This document shows positions 43,975 through 53,338 of a stretch of 64,000 bases of DNA, piece after piece. How positions within the stretch are numbered: position 1 is the stretch's first letter; each line of letters opens with the position of its first letter. The stretch comes from Streptomyces sp. ICBB 8177 (GTDB lineage Bacteria; Actinomycetota; Actinomycetes; Streptomycetales; Streptomycetaceae): NCBI RefSeq assembly GCF_003144095.1, contig NZ_NSKH01000018.1, positions 217,716-281,715 on the forward strand. The letters run 5' to 3'. The notes below the pieces were generated by a model. The model did no database searches and had not been told where the DNA came from. It was given only the letters and a program-made list of their open reading frames with translations. A program made the position numbers and the translations under genes.

Positions 43975-44018
43975 ACGGCCCGGCCGCAGCCGCCCCACCG
44001 GGGCCACGGCCGGGCCGT
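43975..44018 (+). terminator. sodF terminator
   Basis: A perfect 12-bp stem (43975-43986 with 44007-44018) beginning 17 bp after the sodF stop. Confidence 0.75.
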
Positions 44019-44080
44019 CGTCGTGCGGCAACCGTCAGGCCAGTAGAGTCACGGACCGGCGACCCCAGGGAGGCATTGAG

Positions 44081-44839
44081 TTGACGGTCCACTTCATCGG
44101 CGCGGGACCGGGCGCCGCCGACCTGATCACCGTGCGCGGGCAGCGGCTGCTGGGCAGCTGCCGGGTCTGCCTGTACGCGGGCAGCCTGGTCCCGCGTGAA
44201 CTGCTCGACGCCTGCCCGCCGGACGCCCGCCTGGTCGACACCGCGCGGATGACGCTGGAGGAGATCACCGAAGAACTGGTCGCCGCGCACCGCGCGGGGC
44301 ACGACGTGGCGCGGCTGCACTCCGGCGACCCCTCGGTCTACAGCGCGGTCGCCGAGCAGATGCGGCGGCTGGACGCGGCGGGCGTGCCGTACGAGGTCGT
44401 GCCCGGCGTGCCCGCGTTCGCCGCCGCCGCGGCCACCCTGAAGCGTGAGCTGACCGTGCCCACGGTCGGCCAGACCGTCATCCTGACCCGGGTCGCCGAG
44501 CGGGCCACCGCCATGCCGGACGGCGAGGACCTGGCCACGCTGGGCCGCAGCCGCGCGCTGCTCGTCGTCCACCTCGCGGCCCGCCACGCCGACCGTGTAG
44601 TCGCCGAACTGCTGCCGCACTACGGGCCCGACTGCCCGGCGGCGGTCGTGGCGTTCGCCAGCAGGCCGGACGAGGTCGTGCTGCGCGGGCCGCTGGAGGG
44701 CATCGCGCGGCAGCTGAAGGACGCGGGCATCACACGGACCGCGGTCATCATGGTCGGGGCGACGCTGGGCGCCGAGCAGTTCGGCGACAGCTATCTGTAC
44801 TCGGCGGGACGCGACCGCTGCCAGGTGCCGGAGGCGTAG
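44081..44839 (+). CDS. cobM: Precorrin-4 C11-methyltransferase
   Basis: A 252-residue tetrapyrrole methylase using SAM. HFIGAGPGAADLITVRG is the P-loop-like N-terminus, LHSGDPSVYSAVAEQM the conserved GDP region, and EVVPGVPAFAAAAATLKREL the CobM/CbiF signature. It methylates C11 in corrin-ring synthesis. The TTG start is supported by AGGGAGG seven bases upstream. It converges with cbiD; other corrin genes lie to the right. Confidence 0.95.
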   Translation: MTVHFIGAGPGAADLITVRGQRLLGSCRVCLYAGSLVPRELLDACPPDARLVDTARMTLEEITEELVAAHRAGHDVARLHSGDPSVYSAVAEQMRRLDAAGVPYEVVPGVPAFAAAAATLKRELTVPTVGQTVILTRVAERATAMPDGEDLATLGRSRALLVVHLAARHADRVVAELLPHYGPDCPAAVVAFASRPDEVVLRGPLEGIARQLKDAGITRTAVIMVGATLGAEQFGDSYLYSAGRDRCQVPEA

Positions 44840-44920
44840 CGGCGGGGCGGCGGCGCCGGAGCCGGAGGCCTGATGGCGGGGCGGGGGTGCCGGGGCGGCT
44901 CGCAGGGATCGGTGACGGCG

Positions 44921-46069
44921 TCAGCGGTTCGCCAGCGGGTCCGCGCGGCCGACGACCGTTCCCGCGCGGTCGACGCAGATGACGTCCACCGCGACCGGTG
45001 CCTCGCGCAGGACGTCCAGCGCGGCGGTCCTGGCCGCCCGGGCCACCAGGTCGCCCAGCGGCACGCCCCGCGCGGCGCACGACTGGAGCGCCTCCAGCGC
45101 CGTGTTGGCGCCGGCGACGGCGGCCGCCAGCGCCTCGTCCGCACCGCCGAGGCGGGCCAGGTCCGCCAGGAACGCCTTGTCCACCTGCGAACGCGAGGAG
45201 TGGAGGTCGAGATGGCCCGCGGCCAGCTTGGACAGCTTGGCGAAGCCGCCGCAGACGGTCAGCCGGGGCACCGGGTGCCTGCGCAGGTACTTCAGCACCG
45301 CGCCGGCGAAGTCGCCCATGTCCAGCAGCGCGTCCTGCGGCAGCCCGTGCACCTCGACCGCGACGCGTTCCGAGGTGGACCCGGTGCAGCCCGCGACATG
45401 GGTGCGCCCGGCCGCGCGCGCCACGTCCACCCCGCGCCGGATCGAGTCGATCCACGCCGAGCACGAGTACGGCACGACGACGCCGGTGGTGCCCAGGATG
45501 GACAGGCCGCCCAGGATGCCCAGGCGCGGGTTCCAGGTGGAGCGCGCGATCTGTTCGCCGCCGTCCACCGCGACCTCGACCACCACGTCACCGGTGCCGC
45601 CGTGCGCCGCGGCGACCTCGGCGACGTGCTCGCGCATCAGCCGCCGGGGCACCGGGTTGATCGCGGGCTCGCCGACGTCCAGCGGCAGGCCCGGCTTGGT
45701 GACCGTGCCCACGCCGGGACCGGCGCGGAAGACGACCCCGCGGCCGGGCGCGCCGTGGGTGACGGTCACCCGGACCAGCGCGCCGTGGGTGACGTCCGGG
45801 TCGTCGCCCGCGTCCTTGACCACGCCCGCCGTCGCCCGTCCGTCGGCAAGTCGCTCGACGGCGAGCGCGAACGCGGGACGCTGACCGCGCGGCAGCGTGA
45901 TCGTCACCGGATCGGGGAAGCCGCCGGTCAGCAGCGCGGTGTACGCGGCGGTGGTGGCCGCGGTCGCGCAGGCGCCGGTCGTCCAGCCGGGGCGCAGGCC
46001 GGTGTGCTTCAGCTGCGCGACCCGGCCGCCCGACGCCTGAGCGGTCGACTTCTCGTACGCCTCAGCCAT
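44921..46069 (-). CDS. cbiD: Cobalt-precorrin-5B C1-methyltransferase
   Basis: A 382-residue CbiD. LRPGWTTGACATAATTAAYT is the family's N-terminal hallmark, and GGLSILGTTGVVVPYSCSAW and VCGGFAKLSKLAAGHLDLHS are the other conserved blocks. It methylates C1 with ring contraction. CbiD is the anaerobic-route enzyme, in place of CobF, although this locus also has the oxygen-using cobG. Its ATG lies only 11 bp from the divergent cobK ATG, so its promoter must overlap cobK. Confidence 0.95.
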   Translation of the reverse strand: MAEAYEKSTAQASGGRVAQLKHTGLRPGWTTGACATAATTAAYTALLTGGFPDPVTITLPRGQRPAFALAVERLADGRATAGVVKDAGDDPDVTHGALVRVTVTHGAPGRGVVFRAGPGVGTVTKPGLPLDVGEPAINPVPRRLMREHVAEVAAAHGGTGDVVVEVAVDGGEQIARSTWNPRLGILGGLSILGTTGVVVPYSCSAWIDSIRRGVDVARAAGRTHVAGCTGSTSERVAVEVHGLPQDALLDMGDFAGAVLKYLRRHPVPRLTVCGGFAKLSKLAAGHLDLHSSRSQVDKAFLADLARLGGADEALAAAVAGANTALEALQSCAARGVPLGDLVARAARTAALDVLREAPVAVDVICVDRAGTVVGRADPLANR

Positions 46070-46080
46070 GGGAGGGCCCG

Positions 46081-46848
46081 ATGACCGTACGGCACCTGCT
46101 GATCCTCGGCGGCACCACCGAGGCCCGCCGCCTCGCCGCCGCGCTGCACGGCGACCCCGCGCTGCGCGTCACCAGCTCGCTCGCCGGACGCGTCGCGCGG
46201 CCCTCACTGCCGCCGGGCGAGGTGCGGGTGGGCGGCTTCGGCGGGGTGGACGGGCTGGCGCGGTGGCTGCGTGAACACGAGGCGGACGCGGTCATCGACG
46301 CCACCCATCCCTTCGCCCGGCGGATCAGTTTCAACGCGGCGCGGGCCGCCGCCGCCACCCATGTTCCCCTGCTCGCCCTGCGCCGTCCCGGCTGGGTGGC
46401 CGCGCAGGGCGACCGCTGGCACGACGCCGCCTCGCTGGAGGAGGCGGCGGCGCTGCTGCCCCGGCTGGGCCGCCGGGTCTTCCTCACCACCGGCCGCCTG
46501 GGCCTGGCCGCCTTCGCCGGGCCCGAGCTGCGCGGCCTGTCGTTCCTCGTACGCTCAGTCGACGCGCCGCAGCCGCCGCACCCGGAGCGGATGACCGTCG
46601 TGCTGGACCGGGGCCCGTTCACCCTGGAGGGGGAATGGGCGCTGCTGCGCGAGCACCGGATCGACGTGCTGGTCACCAAGGACAGCGGGGGCGACGCCAC
46701 GGCCGCCAAACTGACGGCCGCCCGCGAGGCCGGCGTCCCCGTGGTCGTGGTGCGCCGCCCGCCGGTGCCGGAGGGCGTCGCGGTCGCCACCGACGTGCCG
46801 GGGGCGCTCGCCTGGCTGGCGGAGCGCCGGGCCGGCCGCCTCACGTAG
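46081..46848 (+). CDS. cobK: (Cobalt-)precorrin-6A reductase
   Basis: A 255-residue NADPH-dependent reductase. HLLILGGTTEARRLAAALHG is the standard CobK/CbiJ start, followed by VIDATHPFARRISFNAARA and VTKDSGGDATAAKLTAAREA. GGGAGGG stands four bases before the ATG. It reduces precorrin-6A to 6B, the step before the methylations by CobL. The gene diverges from cbiD and converges with cobIJ after 14 bp. Confidence 0.95.
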   Translation: MTVRHLLILGGTTEARRLAAALHGDPALRVTSSLAGRVARPSLPPGEVRVGGFGGVDGLARWLREHEADAVIDATHPFARRISFNAARAAAATHVPLLALRRPGWVAAQGDRWHDAASLEEAAALLPRLGRRVFLTTGRLGLAAFAGPELRGLSFLVRSVDAPQPPHPERMTVVLDRGPFTLEGEWALLREHRIDVLVTKDSGGDATAAKLTAAREAGVPVVVVRRPPVPEGVAVATDVPGALAWLAERRAGRLT

Positions 46849-46862
46849 CCGCGCGGCGCGGA

Positions 46863-48536
46863 TCAGTCCGGATAGCGGCGCGAGGTCCACGCCACCGTCG
46901 TGCCGTCGCCGCGTTCCGCCACGTGGGTCTGCGACGAGCCGATCAGCAGCACGCAGCGCATGTCCACCGTCGCCGGGTCCAGCGCGGCCAGCGTGGTGAT
47001 CCGCACCGCCTGCTCCGGGCCGCCGACGTCGCGCGCGACGACGACCGGGGTGCCCGGCGAACGCCGCTCAAGCAGCACCTTCAGCGCGGTCTCCAGCTGC
47101 GTCCTGCGGCTGTTGGACGCCGGGTTGTAGAGGGCGAGCACCAGGTCGGCCTCGGACGTGGCCCGCAGCCGCGCCTCGATGATCCGCCACGGCTTGAGGC
47201 GGTCGGAGAGCGAGACCACGGCGAAGTCGTGGCCCAGCGGCGCGCCCGCGAGCGCGGCGGCGGACTGGGCGGCGGTGATGCCGGGCACGACGCGGACCGC
47301 GACGTCCTTGTACGGCTCGGCGCAGGCGGCCTCCAGTACGGCGGTCGCCATCGCGAACACGCCCGGGTCGCCGGAGGAGACCACCGCGACCCGCCGACCG
47401 CGCCGGGCCAACTCCAGCGCGAACTCGGCCCGTTCGGCCTCGACGCGGTTGTCTGAGGCGTGCCTGCGCTGGCCCGGCCGGACCGGGACGCGGTCCATGT
47501 ACGTGGTGTAGCCGACGAGTTCGTCGGCGGCGGCCAGCGCGGAACGCGCCTGCGGCGTCAGCCACAGGGGTCCGGCGGGCCCGAGCCCGACGACGACGAC
47601 CTCACCGGGGGTGGCGTCCCGCGCCGGGGCCGCGTCCTGTGCCCCCTCGACGTCCGCCGGGGCCGCGTCCTGAACCGCCCCAAAATCCGCCGCCACGCCC
47701 GGTGTTGCCGCCGCGACGCCCACCGACGCGTTGCCCGGGGCACGGCTCGGCAGGACGGCGACCGCGAAGTACGGCACCGTCGACGGGTCCACGTCCGCCA
47801 GCCGCCCGACGCGTTCGCCGCTCATCGTGGCCCGCTCGACGTACAGCGCCTCGTCCAGCCGCCCCGCCGTCTCCAGCGCCGAGCGCACCGCCGGGAAGGT
47901 GCGGCCCAGCTTCATCACGGCCGCCGAGTCCGCGCAGGCCAGCCGCGCGGCGAGTTCGTCCTCCGGCAGGGTGCCGGGCAGCACGGTGAGCGTCTCCTCG
48001 CCCTCCACCAGCGGCCTGCCCAGGCGGGCGGAGGCGGCCTGCACGGAGGTCACGCCGGGGACCACCTCGGCCTCGTACCGTCCGGCCAGCCGCTTGTGCA
48101 TGTGCATGTAGCTGCCGTAGAAGAGCGGATCGCCCTCGGCGAGCACCGCGACGCTGCGCCCGGCCTCCAGGTGCGCGGCGAGCCGGGCCGCCGCCTGCTC
48201 GTAGAACTCCTCCATCGCGCCCGCGTAGCCGCCCGGGTGGTCGGTGGTCTCGGTGGTGACCGGGTAGACCAGCGGCTCCTCGACGTGGTCGGCGCGCAGG
48301 TGGCGTTCTGCGATGGAACGCGCGATGGAACGGCCGTGCCGGGCGCTGTGGTACGCGACGACGTCGGCGGCGGCGATGACCTCGACCGCGCGCACGGTCA
48401 TCAACGACGGGTCGCCGGGGCCGAGTCCGACGCCGTAGAGCTTGCCGGGCGTGGAAACGGCCGGTGCGGGGGAGGCGGTCGCCGGTTCGGGGGAGGCGTT
48501 CGTCGGCTCAGGGGAGGCGTTCATCGGGGTGCTCAC
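46863..48536 (-). CDS. cobIJ: Fused precorrin-2 C20- and precorrin-3B C17-methyltransferase
   Basis: A 557-residue two-domain SAM enzyme. Residues about 25-255 are CobI ([38 protein letters not shown]). An Ala/Pro/Asp-rich linker (about 265-310) with a repeated AQDAAP unit leads to CobJ ([48 protein letters not shown]). The fusion covers two methylations on either side of the CobG step. GTG 48536 overlaps the cobH stop; ATG 48524 is an alternative start, GGAGG lying between the two options. Confidence 0.93.
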   Translation of the reverse strand: MSTPMNASPEPTNASPEPATASPAPAVSTPGKLYGVGLGPGDPSLMTVRAVEVIAAADVVAYHSARHGRSIARSIAERHLRADHVEEPLVYPVTTETTDHPGGYAGAMEEFYEQAAARLAAHLEAGRSVAVLAEGDPLFYGSYMHMHKRLAGRYEAEVVPGVTSVQAASARLGRPLVEGEETLTVLPGTLPEDELAARLACADSAAVMKLGRTFPAVRSALETAGRLDEALYVERATMSGERVGRLADVDPSTVPYFAVAVLPSRAPGNASVGVAAATPGVAADFGAVQDAAPADVEGAQDAAPARDATPGEVVVVGLGPAGPLWLTPQARSALAAADELVGYTTYMDRVPVRPGQRRHASDNRVEAERAEFALELARRGRRVAVVSSGDPGVFAMATAVLEAACAEPYKDVAVRVVPGITAAQSAAALAGAPLGHDFAVVSLSDRLKPWRIIEARLRATSEADLVLALYNPASNSRRTQLETALKVLLERRSPGTPVVVARDVGGPEQAVRITTLAALDPATVDMRCVLLIGSSQTHVAERGDGTTVAWTSRRYPD

Positions 48537-49159
48537 TCCTCCTCGCTGGCGATCGCGTTGATCGCGGCGGCGGCGATCGCACTGCCGCCGCGCCGCCCGC
48601 GTACCACGAGGTGCTCCAGCCCCGACGGGTGCGCGGCCAGCGCGTCCTTGGACTCGGCCGCGCCGACGAAGCCCACCGGCACGCCGATGACCGCGGCCGG
48701 GCGGGGCGCGCCCGCCTCGACCATCTCCAGCAGCCGGAACAGCGAGGTCGGCGCGTTGCCCACGGCGACCACCGCGCCGTCGAGCCGGTCGCGCCACAGC
48801 TCCATCGCGGCGGCCGACCGCGTGGTGCCGAGTTCGGCGGCGAGCGCGGGCACGGAGGGGTCGGACAGCGTGCACACCACGTCGTTGTCCGCGGGCAGCC
48901 GCTTGCGGGTGACGCCGGAGGCGACCATCTGGACGTCGCACAGGATGGGCGCCCCGGCGCGCAGCGCGGCGCGCGCGTCGCGGACGACCGCGGGGCTGAA
49001 CGCGAGGTCGGCGACGAGGTCGGTCATCCCGCACGCGTGGATCATGCGCACGGCCACCTGGGCCACGTCCGCGGGCAGGCCGTCGAGGTCCGCCTCGGCC
49101 CGTATGGTGGCGAACGACTGGCGGTAGATCGCCGGTCCGTCCTTCTCGTACTCGATCAC
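48533..49159 (-). CDS. cobH: Precorrin-8X methylmutase
   Basis: A 208-residue CobH/CbiC that shifts a methyl group from C11 to C12 to give hydrogenobyrinic acid. Hallmarks are [17 protein letters not shown] with the catalytic His near residue 41, [17 protein letters not shown], and [18 protein letters not shown] followed by [14 protein letters not shown]. It starts in the cobG stop (ATGA) and ends inside the cobIJ start (GTGA), so three genes are tightly coupled. Confidence 0.96.
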   Translation of the reverse strand: MIEYEKDGPAIYRQSFATIRAEADLDGLPADVAQVAVRMIHACGMTDLVADLAFSPAVVRDARAALRAGAPILCDVQMVASGVTRKRLPADNDVVCTLSDPSVPALAAELGTTRSAAAMELWRDRLDGAVVAVGNAPTSLFRLLEMVEAGAPRPAAVIGVPVGFVGAAESKDALAAHPSGLEHLVVRGRRGGSAIAAAAINAIASEEE

Positions 49160-50376
49160 GTCAGTCCCGTCTGTGTGGTTGCGCGAGCCGCCGCGACGAC
49201 GGCGGACGTGCGGTCACCCGTGAGCCCCGTGATCGTACGGGGCGCTCCTGCGGTGCCGTGCACGGTGACCCGGTAGCCGTCCGGTGCCGCGGTCACCTCG
49301 ACCCGGCGGCCGCCGGGGTGCCCGCAGCGGCGTTCGCAGCCCGACCAGTGCACCGGCAGCGGTTGCGGCCCGGTCGTGGCGGCGAGCGCGGCGCGGGCGT
49401 CGTCGCGCACGTCGGCAAGGGACTTGGCGCAACCGGGCCGTCCCGCGCAGGCGGTGGCGCCGTGCCAGGGGGAGTCGTCGCAGGTGACGAATCCGGCGGC
49501 GGCGAGTTCGCCGAGGACGCGGTCGTCGGCGACCCCGGGCAGCACCGCGCCGCGCCAGGGCGTGAGGCGGATCTCACCGGCCGCGCTCCTCGCGAGCGCC
49601 CGCCACTGCGCCGTGGTGGCCCGCCCCAGCGGGAAGCCGACGCTGAGCGCGCCGCCGGTGAGCCCGAAGGCGCGGGGCGTGCCGTGCGGCAGGGGCGGGC
49701 CCGTCGGCCGGCCGCCGAGGAGCGTCCCGTCGGGGTCGAGATCGCGCACCCGCCACGCGCGGACGCCCTCACCGGCGGCATCGGCCAGATCGAGGAAGGC
49801 GTGGGCGGCGCGCAGGGCGCGGCCGGCCGCGTCGGCGACAGGCACGGCGCCTACGGGGGTGTCGGCGACGTAGAGGGTGACGTCGTGCCGCGAGACGACG
49901 AGCGTGACGTCGGCGCGCAGGGCGGCGACGTCCCCGCTCCCGTCGTCGATCGCGAACAGGAACCGCCCCGACAGCCGCGCGGCGCGCTCGTCGGCGCAGA
50001 GAGCGGCGTCGAGCGCGCGGGTGAGGGCGCGCACGGTGTCCGGGCCGAGCGGCGAGGCGACGATGTTGCGCACGCGTTCGTGCGCGGCCGACGGCAACAG
50101 CCCGGCGCGGCCCAGCCGTTCGGCGAGCACGGCCCCGGCGTCGTGTGGCAGGCCGCGCAACTGGACGTTGCCGCGCGAGGTCAGGTCGAGGTGCCCGTCG
50201 CCCAACTCGTCCGCGATGGCGGCCAGTTGGTCGGCCTGTCCGACGGAGAGCAGCCCGCCGGGCACCCGTACCCGGGCCAGCGCGCCGTCGTCGGCGGAGT
50301 GCAGGCGCAGCGCCCCCGGGCAGGCGTCGTCCCGTTGCCGCCCCCGGCCGGAGGGCACGCCGCAGGCGCTGGTCAC
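49156..50376 (-). CDS. cobG: Precorrin-3B synthase (oxygen-dependent)
   Basis: A 406-residue sulfite/nitrite-reductase-like protein. [20 protein letters not shown] and [15 protein letters not shown] are the ferredoxin-like half; [20 protein letters not shown] and [12 protein letters not shown] supply cysteines for the 4Fe-4S/siroheme-type centre. CobG uses O2 to hydroxylate precorrin-3A at C20, which marks the aerobic corrin route. The GTG has GGGAG upstream. First gene of the cobG-cobH-cobIJ operon. Confidence 0.93.
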   Translation of the reverse strand: MTSACGVPSGRGRQRDDACPGALRLHSADDGALARVRVPGGLLSVGQADQLAAIADELGDGHLDLTSRGNVQLRGLPHDAGAVLAERLGRAGLLPSAAHERVRNIVASPLGPDTVRALTRALDAALCADERAARLSGRFLFAIDDGSGDVAALRADVTLVVSRHDVTLYVADTPVGAVPVADAAGRALRAAHAFLDLADAAGEGVRAWRVRDLDPDGTLLGGRPTGPPLPHGTPRAFGLTGGALSVGFPLGRATTAQWRALARSAAGEIRLTPWRGAVLPGVADDRVLGELAAAGFVTCDDSPWHGATACAGRPGCAKSLADVRDDARAALAATTGPQPLPVHWSGCERRCGHPGGRRVEVTAAPDGYRVTVHGTAGAPRTITGLTGDRTSAVVAAARATTQTGLT

Positions 50377-50507
50377 GGTGGCTCCCGGTGGCGTGAGGGG
50401 ACGAATCGGGTGGGGGCGCGGTCCCAGCCTGGACGACGGCCGTGTCCCGGCGCAACCCTACGACGCCGTGACCTGGAGCTTCTGTGGTTGCCACCACATC
50501 GGTGCCC

Positions 50508-51287
50508 TCAGACGGCCTCGGCCGCGATCCCGGTGTAGGCCGCGCGCAGGGCGTCGAGCACCGGGTGGCCGGCGTCCAGTTCCACGTCGTCGACGCGGTT
50601 GAGGGCGCGGACGCCGACGGCGGCGTTGGTGGCGAAGGCGGCACGCATGCCCCGCAGGTCCTCCGGCGTGACGCGGGCGATGAGATGCGGGTGCGCGCGC
50701 TGGAGCAGCAACATGGTCACACCCGGCAGTACGCGGGCGTCCGGCCAGATCACGTCGTGGCCGTCGAAGAAGCCGATGTTCCAGGTGCCGCCCTCGCTGA
50801 CGGCGCCGCTCGCGTCCACGAAGAGCGCGTCGTCGTACCCCTCGAGCCGCGCGGCCCTGCGGTGCCGTAGCACACCGAACAGCCCGACGCCCTTGACCTC
50901 CGGCAGGTCCCGCTCGTACGCGACGGTCCTGGCGGACATGGGCGGCGAGGGCAGCGCGGCGGCGGCACGGCGGGTGATCAGGATGCGCGGTTCGTTCGCG
51001 CGATCGGGCGCGCCGAGATCCGTGGCGGGGTCGAAGACGGTGACCCGAACCGTGGCGGCCCCCCGCTCGGGCATCGCCCGCCGCACCAACTCCCGTACGC
51101 TCGAGGCGTCCACGCCCGCCCCGAACAGCGCGAGCGAGTCCCGCCGCAGCCGCTCCAGATGCAGCCCGAGCCCCCGCACGCGCCCGTCCTCCACCCGCAG
51201 GGTCGTGAAGCACCCGTAGGTGGTGAGCGCGAGGGCCTGAAGCTCATCGAGTGAGACAGGACGCCCGTCGAGTTCGGCGTCGGACAT
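50508..51287 (-). CDS. Class IV aminotransferase / aminodeoxychorismate-lyase-like enzyme
   Basis: A 259-residue PLP fold-IV enzyme. The Schiff-base Lys is K132 (DLPEVKGVGLFG); YDDALFVDASGAVSEGGTWN matches the family E-x-S/T-xxN region, and LPGVTMLLL is the phosphate-binding loop. The length and early LTTYGCFTTLRVEDGR point to PabC-like lyases or a D-amino-acid/branched-chain type; the sequence alone does not decide. It lies upstream of cobG, same strand, 131 bp away, with a small palindrome (TGTGGTTGCCACCACA, 50483-50498) between them. Confidence 0.85.
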   Translation of the reverse strand: MSDAELDGRPVSLDELQALALTTYGCFTTLRVEDGRVRGLGLHLERLRRDSLALFGAGVDASSVRELVRRAMPERGAATVRVTVFDPATDLGAPDRANEPRILITRRAAAALPSPPMSARTVAYERDLPEVKGVGLFGVLRHRRAARLEGYDDALFVDASGAVSEGGTWNIGFFDGHDVIWPDARVLPGVTMLLLQRAHPHLIARVTPEDLRGMRAAFATNAAVGVRALNRVDDVELDAGHPVLDALRAAYTGIAAEAV

Positions 51288-51453
51288 GCGATCAGCATGC
51301 CAGGCGCACCCGCCGCTCGGCGGTCATACCGGATCGACCAGCATGACGGTGTGAGGTGCCACCCCGGAACACGGCTGCGCGACGCCGGCCGCGCCACAGC
51401 CCCAGGCCCGGTACCTCCCGGGTGGGGCACGTCCCTGGGGCTACTGACGGCCC

Positions 51454-52623
51454 TCACAGCGACCAGTGGGCACCCGGCTCGTCGAGCCACGCCTGCAAAC
51501 CGCCCGCGGTGACGGTGAGGCCGAACCGGTCGACGTCCGGGGAGCCCTGGGCCTGCCACCACGCGTAGGCGGTCTCAACCTCGTCCCAGAGACGGCGCCC
51601 ACCAGCCTGGTACGCCTTCGTGACCGACTGGCCGGGCTCGTACAGCGCGGCTGCCCACGACCTGTCCGTGAGGCTGTACAGCCACACGTTCCGGGCGCCG
51701 TCACGGACGGCCGTCATCAGCTCGCAACCCGGCACACGCAACCCCGCGGTGAACTCGAACGACGTGAACGGCTCGAACGCGTCCGCGGGCAACCGAGTCT
51801 CCAAGGCGTCAGCGCCTCCGGGCCAGCCGTCCGGCAGATACTCCTCATGCCCTGGCCGCGTCGCCCGCCGCCCGCGGTCCTTCATGAACTCGACCAGCCG
51901 CAAGAACCGGCCCGACGCCGCCCGACCGTCGCCGTCCACGCGGAGCTCGACCACGACGTCCCGGTGGGTGAAGTGCGTGCCCCACGGGGCCACGATCACG
52001 CCGCCGGGCCGTACCTGCCGCACCCAGGCACGTGGGAAGTCGCGGACTCCGAACGTGGCCATCAGCCGGTCGAAGGGCGCGGCTCCCGGCCGGCCCACGC
52101 ACCCGTCGCCTTCCCTCACACCGACGCGAAACCCGTTGCGGTCGAGGGCACCCCTGGCGGTCTCGGCGACCTGCGGGTCGATCTCGACGGTGACCACGTT
52201 GGCCGCGCCCGCCCGGTGAGCGAGCAGGGCGGCGTTCCAGCCGGTGCCGGTGCCTATCTCCAACACGCGCATGCCGTCAGCGAGGTCGAGGTCATCGAGC
52301 ATGCGGAACACCACGGATGGTGCGGAGCACGATGACGTCGGCACGGTGCCCGGCTGGCCGTCGGGGCGGCCGCCGTCCCACTGGGTGGTGATCGGTTCGT
52401 CGCTGTCGGCGTACTCGTACCAGGCATCTGGATCGGTCGCCTTGTCGACGCGGGTGCTGGATCCGTCGGCCATCCGGTGCGGCCACATCACGGTGGGCAG
52501 GAAGGCGGCACGGTCCACGGTCTCGAACGCTGCTTCCCAGCCGGGGGTCAGGGCGCCCTTGTCGCGGAGCAAGCGGCCCAACTCCGTCCGGGTGGCCCGC
52601 TCCTTGCGTGGCCTGATGGTCAC
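51454..52623 (-). CDS. PIMT-like SAM methyltransferase, probable RiPP-modifying enzyme
   Basis: A 389-residue methyltransferase of the protein-L-isoaspartate O-methyltransferase fold. PTSSCSAPSVVFRMLDDL is the PIMT catalytic-loop region, and VLEIGTGTGWNAALLAHRAG is SAM motif I, with VTVEIDPQVAETA as motif II. A C-terminal extension of about 160 residues is absent from housekeeping PIMT. The GTG start overlaps the stop of a 43-residue peptide gene (GTGA), which makes that peptide the likely substrate. PIMT homologues in lanthipeptide, lasso, graspetide and imiditide pathways methylate Asp to form aspartimide. Confidence 0.88.
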   Translation of the reverse strand: MTIRPRKERATRTELGRLLRDKGALTPGWEAAFETVDRAAFLPTVMWPHRMADGSSTRVDKATDPDAWYEYADSDEPITTQWDGGRPDGQPGTVPTSSCSAPSVVFRMLDDLDLADGMRVLEIGTGTGWNAALLAHRAGAANVVTVEIDPQVAETARGALDRNGFRVGVREGDGCVGRPGAAPFDRLMATFGVRDFPRAWVRQVRPGGVIVAPWGTHFTHRDVVVELRVDGDGRAASGRFLRLVEFMKDRGRRATRPGHEEYLPDGWPGGADALETRLPADAFEPFTSFEFTAGLRVPGCELMTAVRDGARNVWLYSLTDRSWAAALYEPGQSVTKAYQAGGRRLWDEVETAYAWWQAQGSPDVDRFGLTVTAGGLQAWLDEPGAHWSL

Positions 52624-52751
52624 TTGCGGTGTTTCCCGTCGCCGTCGGGGGTCGGCCCGTCGGGAGAGGGCGGCGTCGGCGGCAGCGGCCACGGCTGGCC
52701 GGGCAGCTTGTCGTCGTCGCCTCCGTACACGACCGGTTCGTTCCTCATCAT
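52620..52751 (-). CDS. 43-residue Asp/Gly/Pro-rich peptide, candidate imiditide-like RiPP precursor
   Basis: Starts MMRNEPVVYGGDDDKL behind an excellent AAGGAGAG site five bases from the first ATG. It has a DDD run at 12-14, a Pro-rich middle (20-30, single Trp at 21) and three Asp-Gly pairs at 31-32, 36-37 and 38-39, ending KHRK. No Cys or Ser/Thr cluster, so lanthionine chemistry is excluded. Asp-Gly is the preferred aspartimide site for PIMT-type enzymes, and the next gene is one, joined by a GTGA overlap. No protease or exporter gene is adjacent. Confidence 0.75.
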   Translation of the reverse strand: MMRNEPVVYGGDDDKLPGQPWPLPPTPPSPDGPTPDGDGKHRK

Positions 52752-53056
52752 GATCTCTCCTTCGGTTGGTTGCGGCGCGGGGCCGACCCCGTGACCGGGC
52801 AGGCCGGTGACCGGCGCCCGAGCCGGCAGCGGCCTTGAGGGCCTTTGGTTGGCCGGTGCCCTTGCCACCCGCTTCGGCGGATTGGGCACCGGCCGCTTTC
52901 GTCGCTCGACGTCATCGCCGAGCACCCGCAGCGGCGCCGGTCCGCACGTCCGGGACGGGCAGCCGGCGCCGTGCCCACGGCAGACTCCGCCCTCCTCAGC
53001 ACCCGACCAGCGAAAACAGCCAGCTCTGATGTGCCGCCACTGAGTGCCTCAGGTAC
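52752..53056. other. Leader/intergenic region upstream of the peptide operon
   Basis: About 300 bp. The main structure is a perfect 11-bp inverted repeat at 52851-52861 and 52884-52894, about 100-145 nt upstream of the peptide ATG, either a leader hairpin of the peptide operon or the terminator of the secreted-protein gene. Confidence 0.5.
52851..52894 (-). terminator. Perfect 11-bp hairpin upstream of the peptide-methyltransferase genes
   Basis: Arms 52851-52861 and 52884-52894 around a 22-nt loop. On the leftward transcript it follows the secreted-protein gene by about 160 nt and precedes the peptide ATG by about 100 nt, so it may end the former or fold in the leader of the latter. Confidence 0.45.
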
Positions 53057-53338
53057 TCAGAGGGCCACGAGAAGTTTCAGCACCGGGTCTTCTGCACCTC
53101 CGCAGCTCTGGTGGGGATCGCTGATCGGGAGCTGAGCGGTGTTGTTCAGGAGTCCTGAAGCGTGCACGGTTTCGGCGACAGCCTTGTTTGTGTGGTCGAC
53201 GGTGACACACGTGTTGTCGAATGCCGGGCTGCCGATGGTCCCGATACCGCCGGCGCTGGCTGGTGCCGCGGACAGCATCCCCGTCCCGGCAACCACACTA
53301 ACCAAGCCTGCGAACCGCACAATGTTATAGATGCGCAT
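53057..53338 (-). CDS. Small secreted protein
   Basis: A 93-residue protein starting MRIYNIVRFAGLVSVVAGTG with a Sec signal ending near ASA-G (residue 30). The mature part has two Cys (NTCVTVDH and HQSCGGAE) that could form a disulfide, and a GSPAFDNTC start familiar from small exported Streptomyces proteins of unknown role. An upstream TTG in frame is less likely. It is oriented with the peptide-methyltransferase pair and lies upstream of it. Confidence 0.75.
   Translation of the reverse strand: MRIYNIVRFAGLVSVVAGTGMLSAAPASAGGIGTIGSPAFDNTCVTVDHTNKAVAETVHASGLLNNTAQLPISDPHQSCGGAEDPVLKLLVAL

Noticed and set aside
50377-50507. Cobalamin riboswitch upstream of cobG
   Set aside because: The B12-box and aptamer core seen at 62140-62240 are absent here; only a small TGTGGT/ACCACA dyad is present.
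51454-52623. Housekeeping protein repair PIMT
   Set aside because: The long C-terminal extension and coupling to a peptide gene are unlike the short housekeeping enzyme; PIMT remains only the fold.
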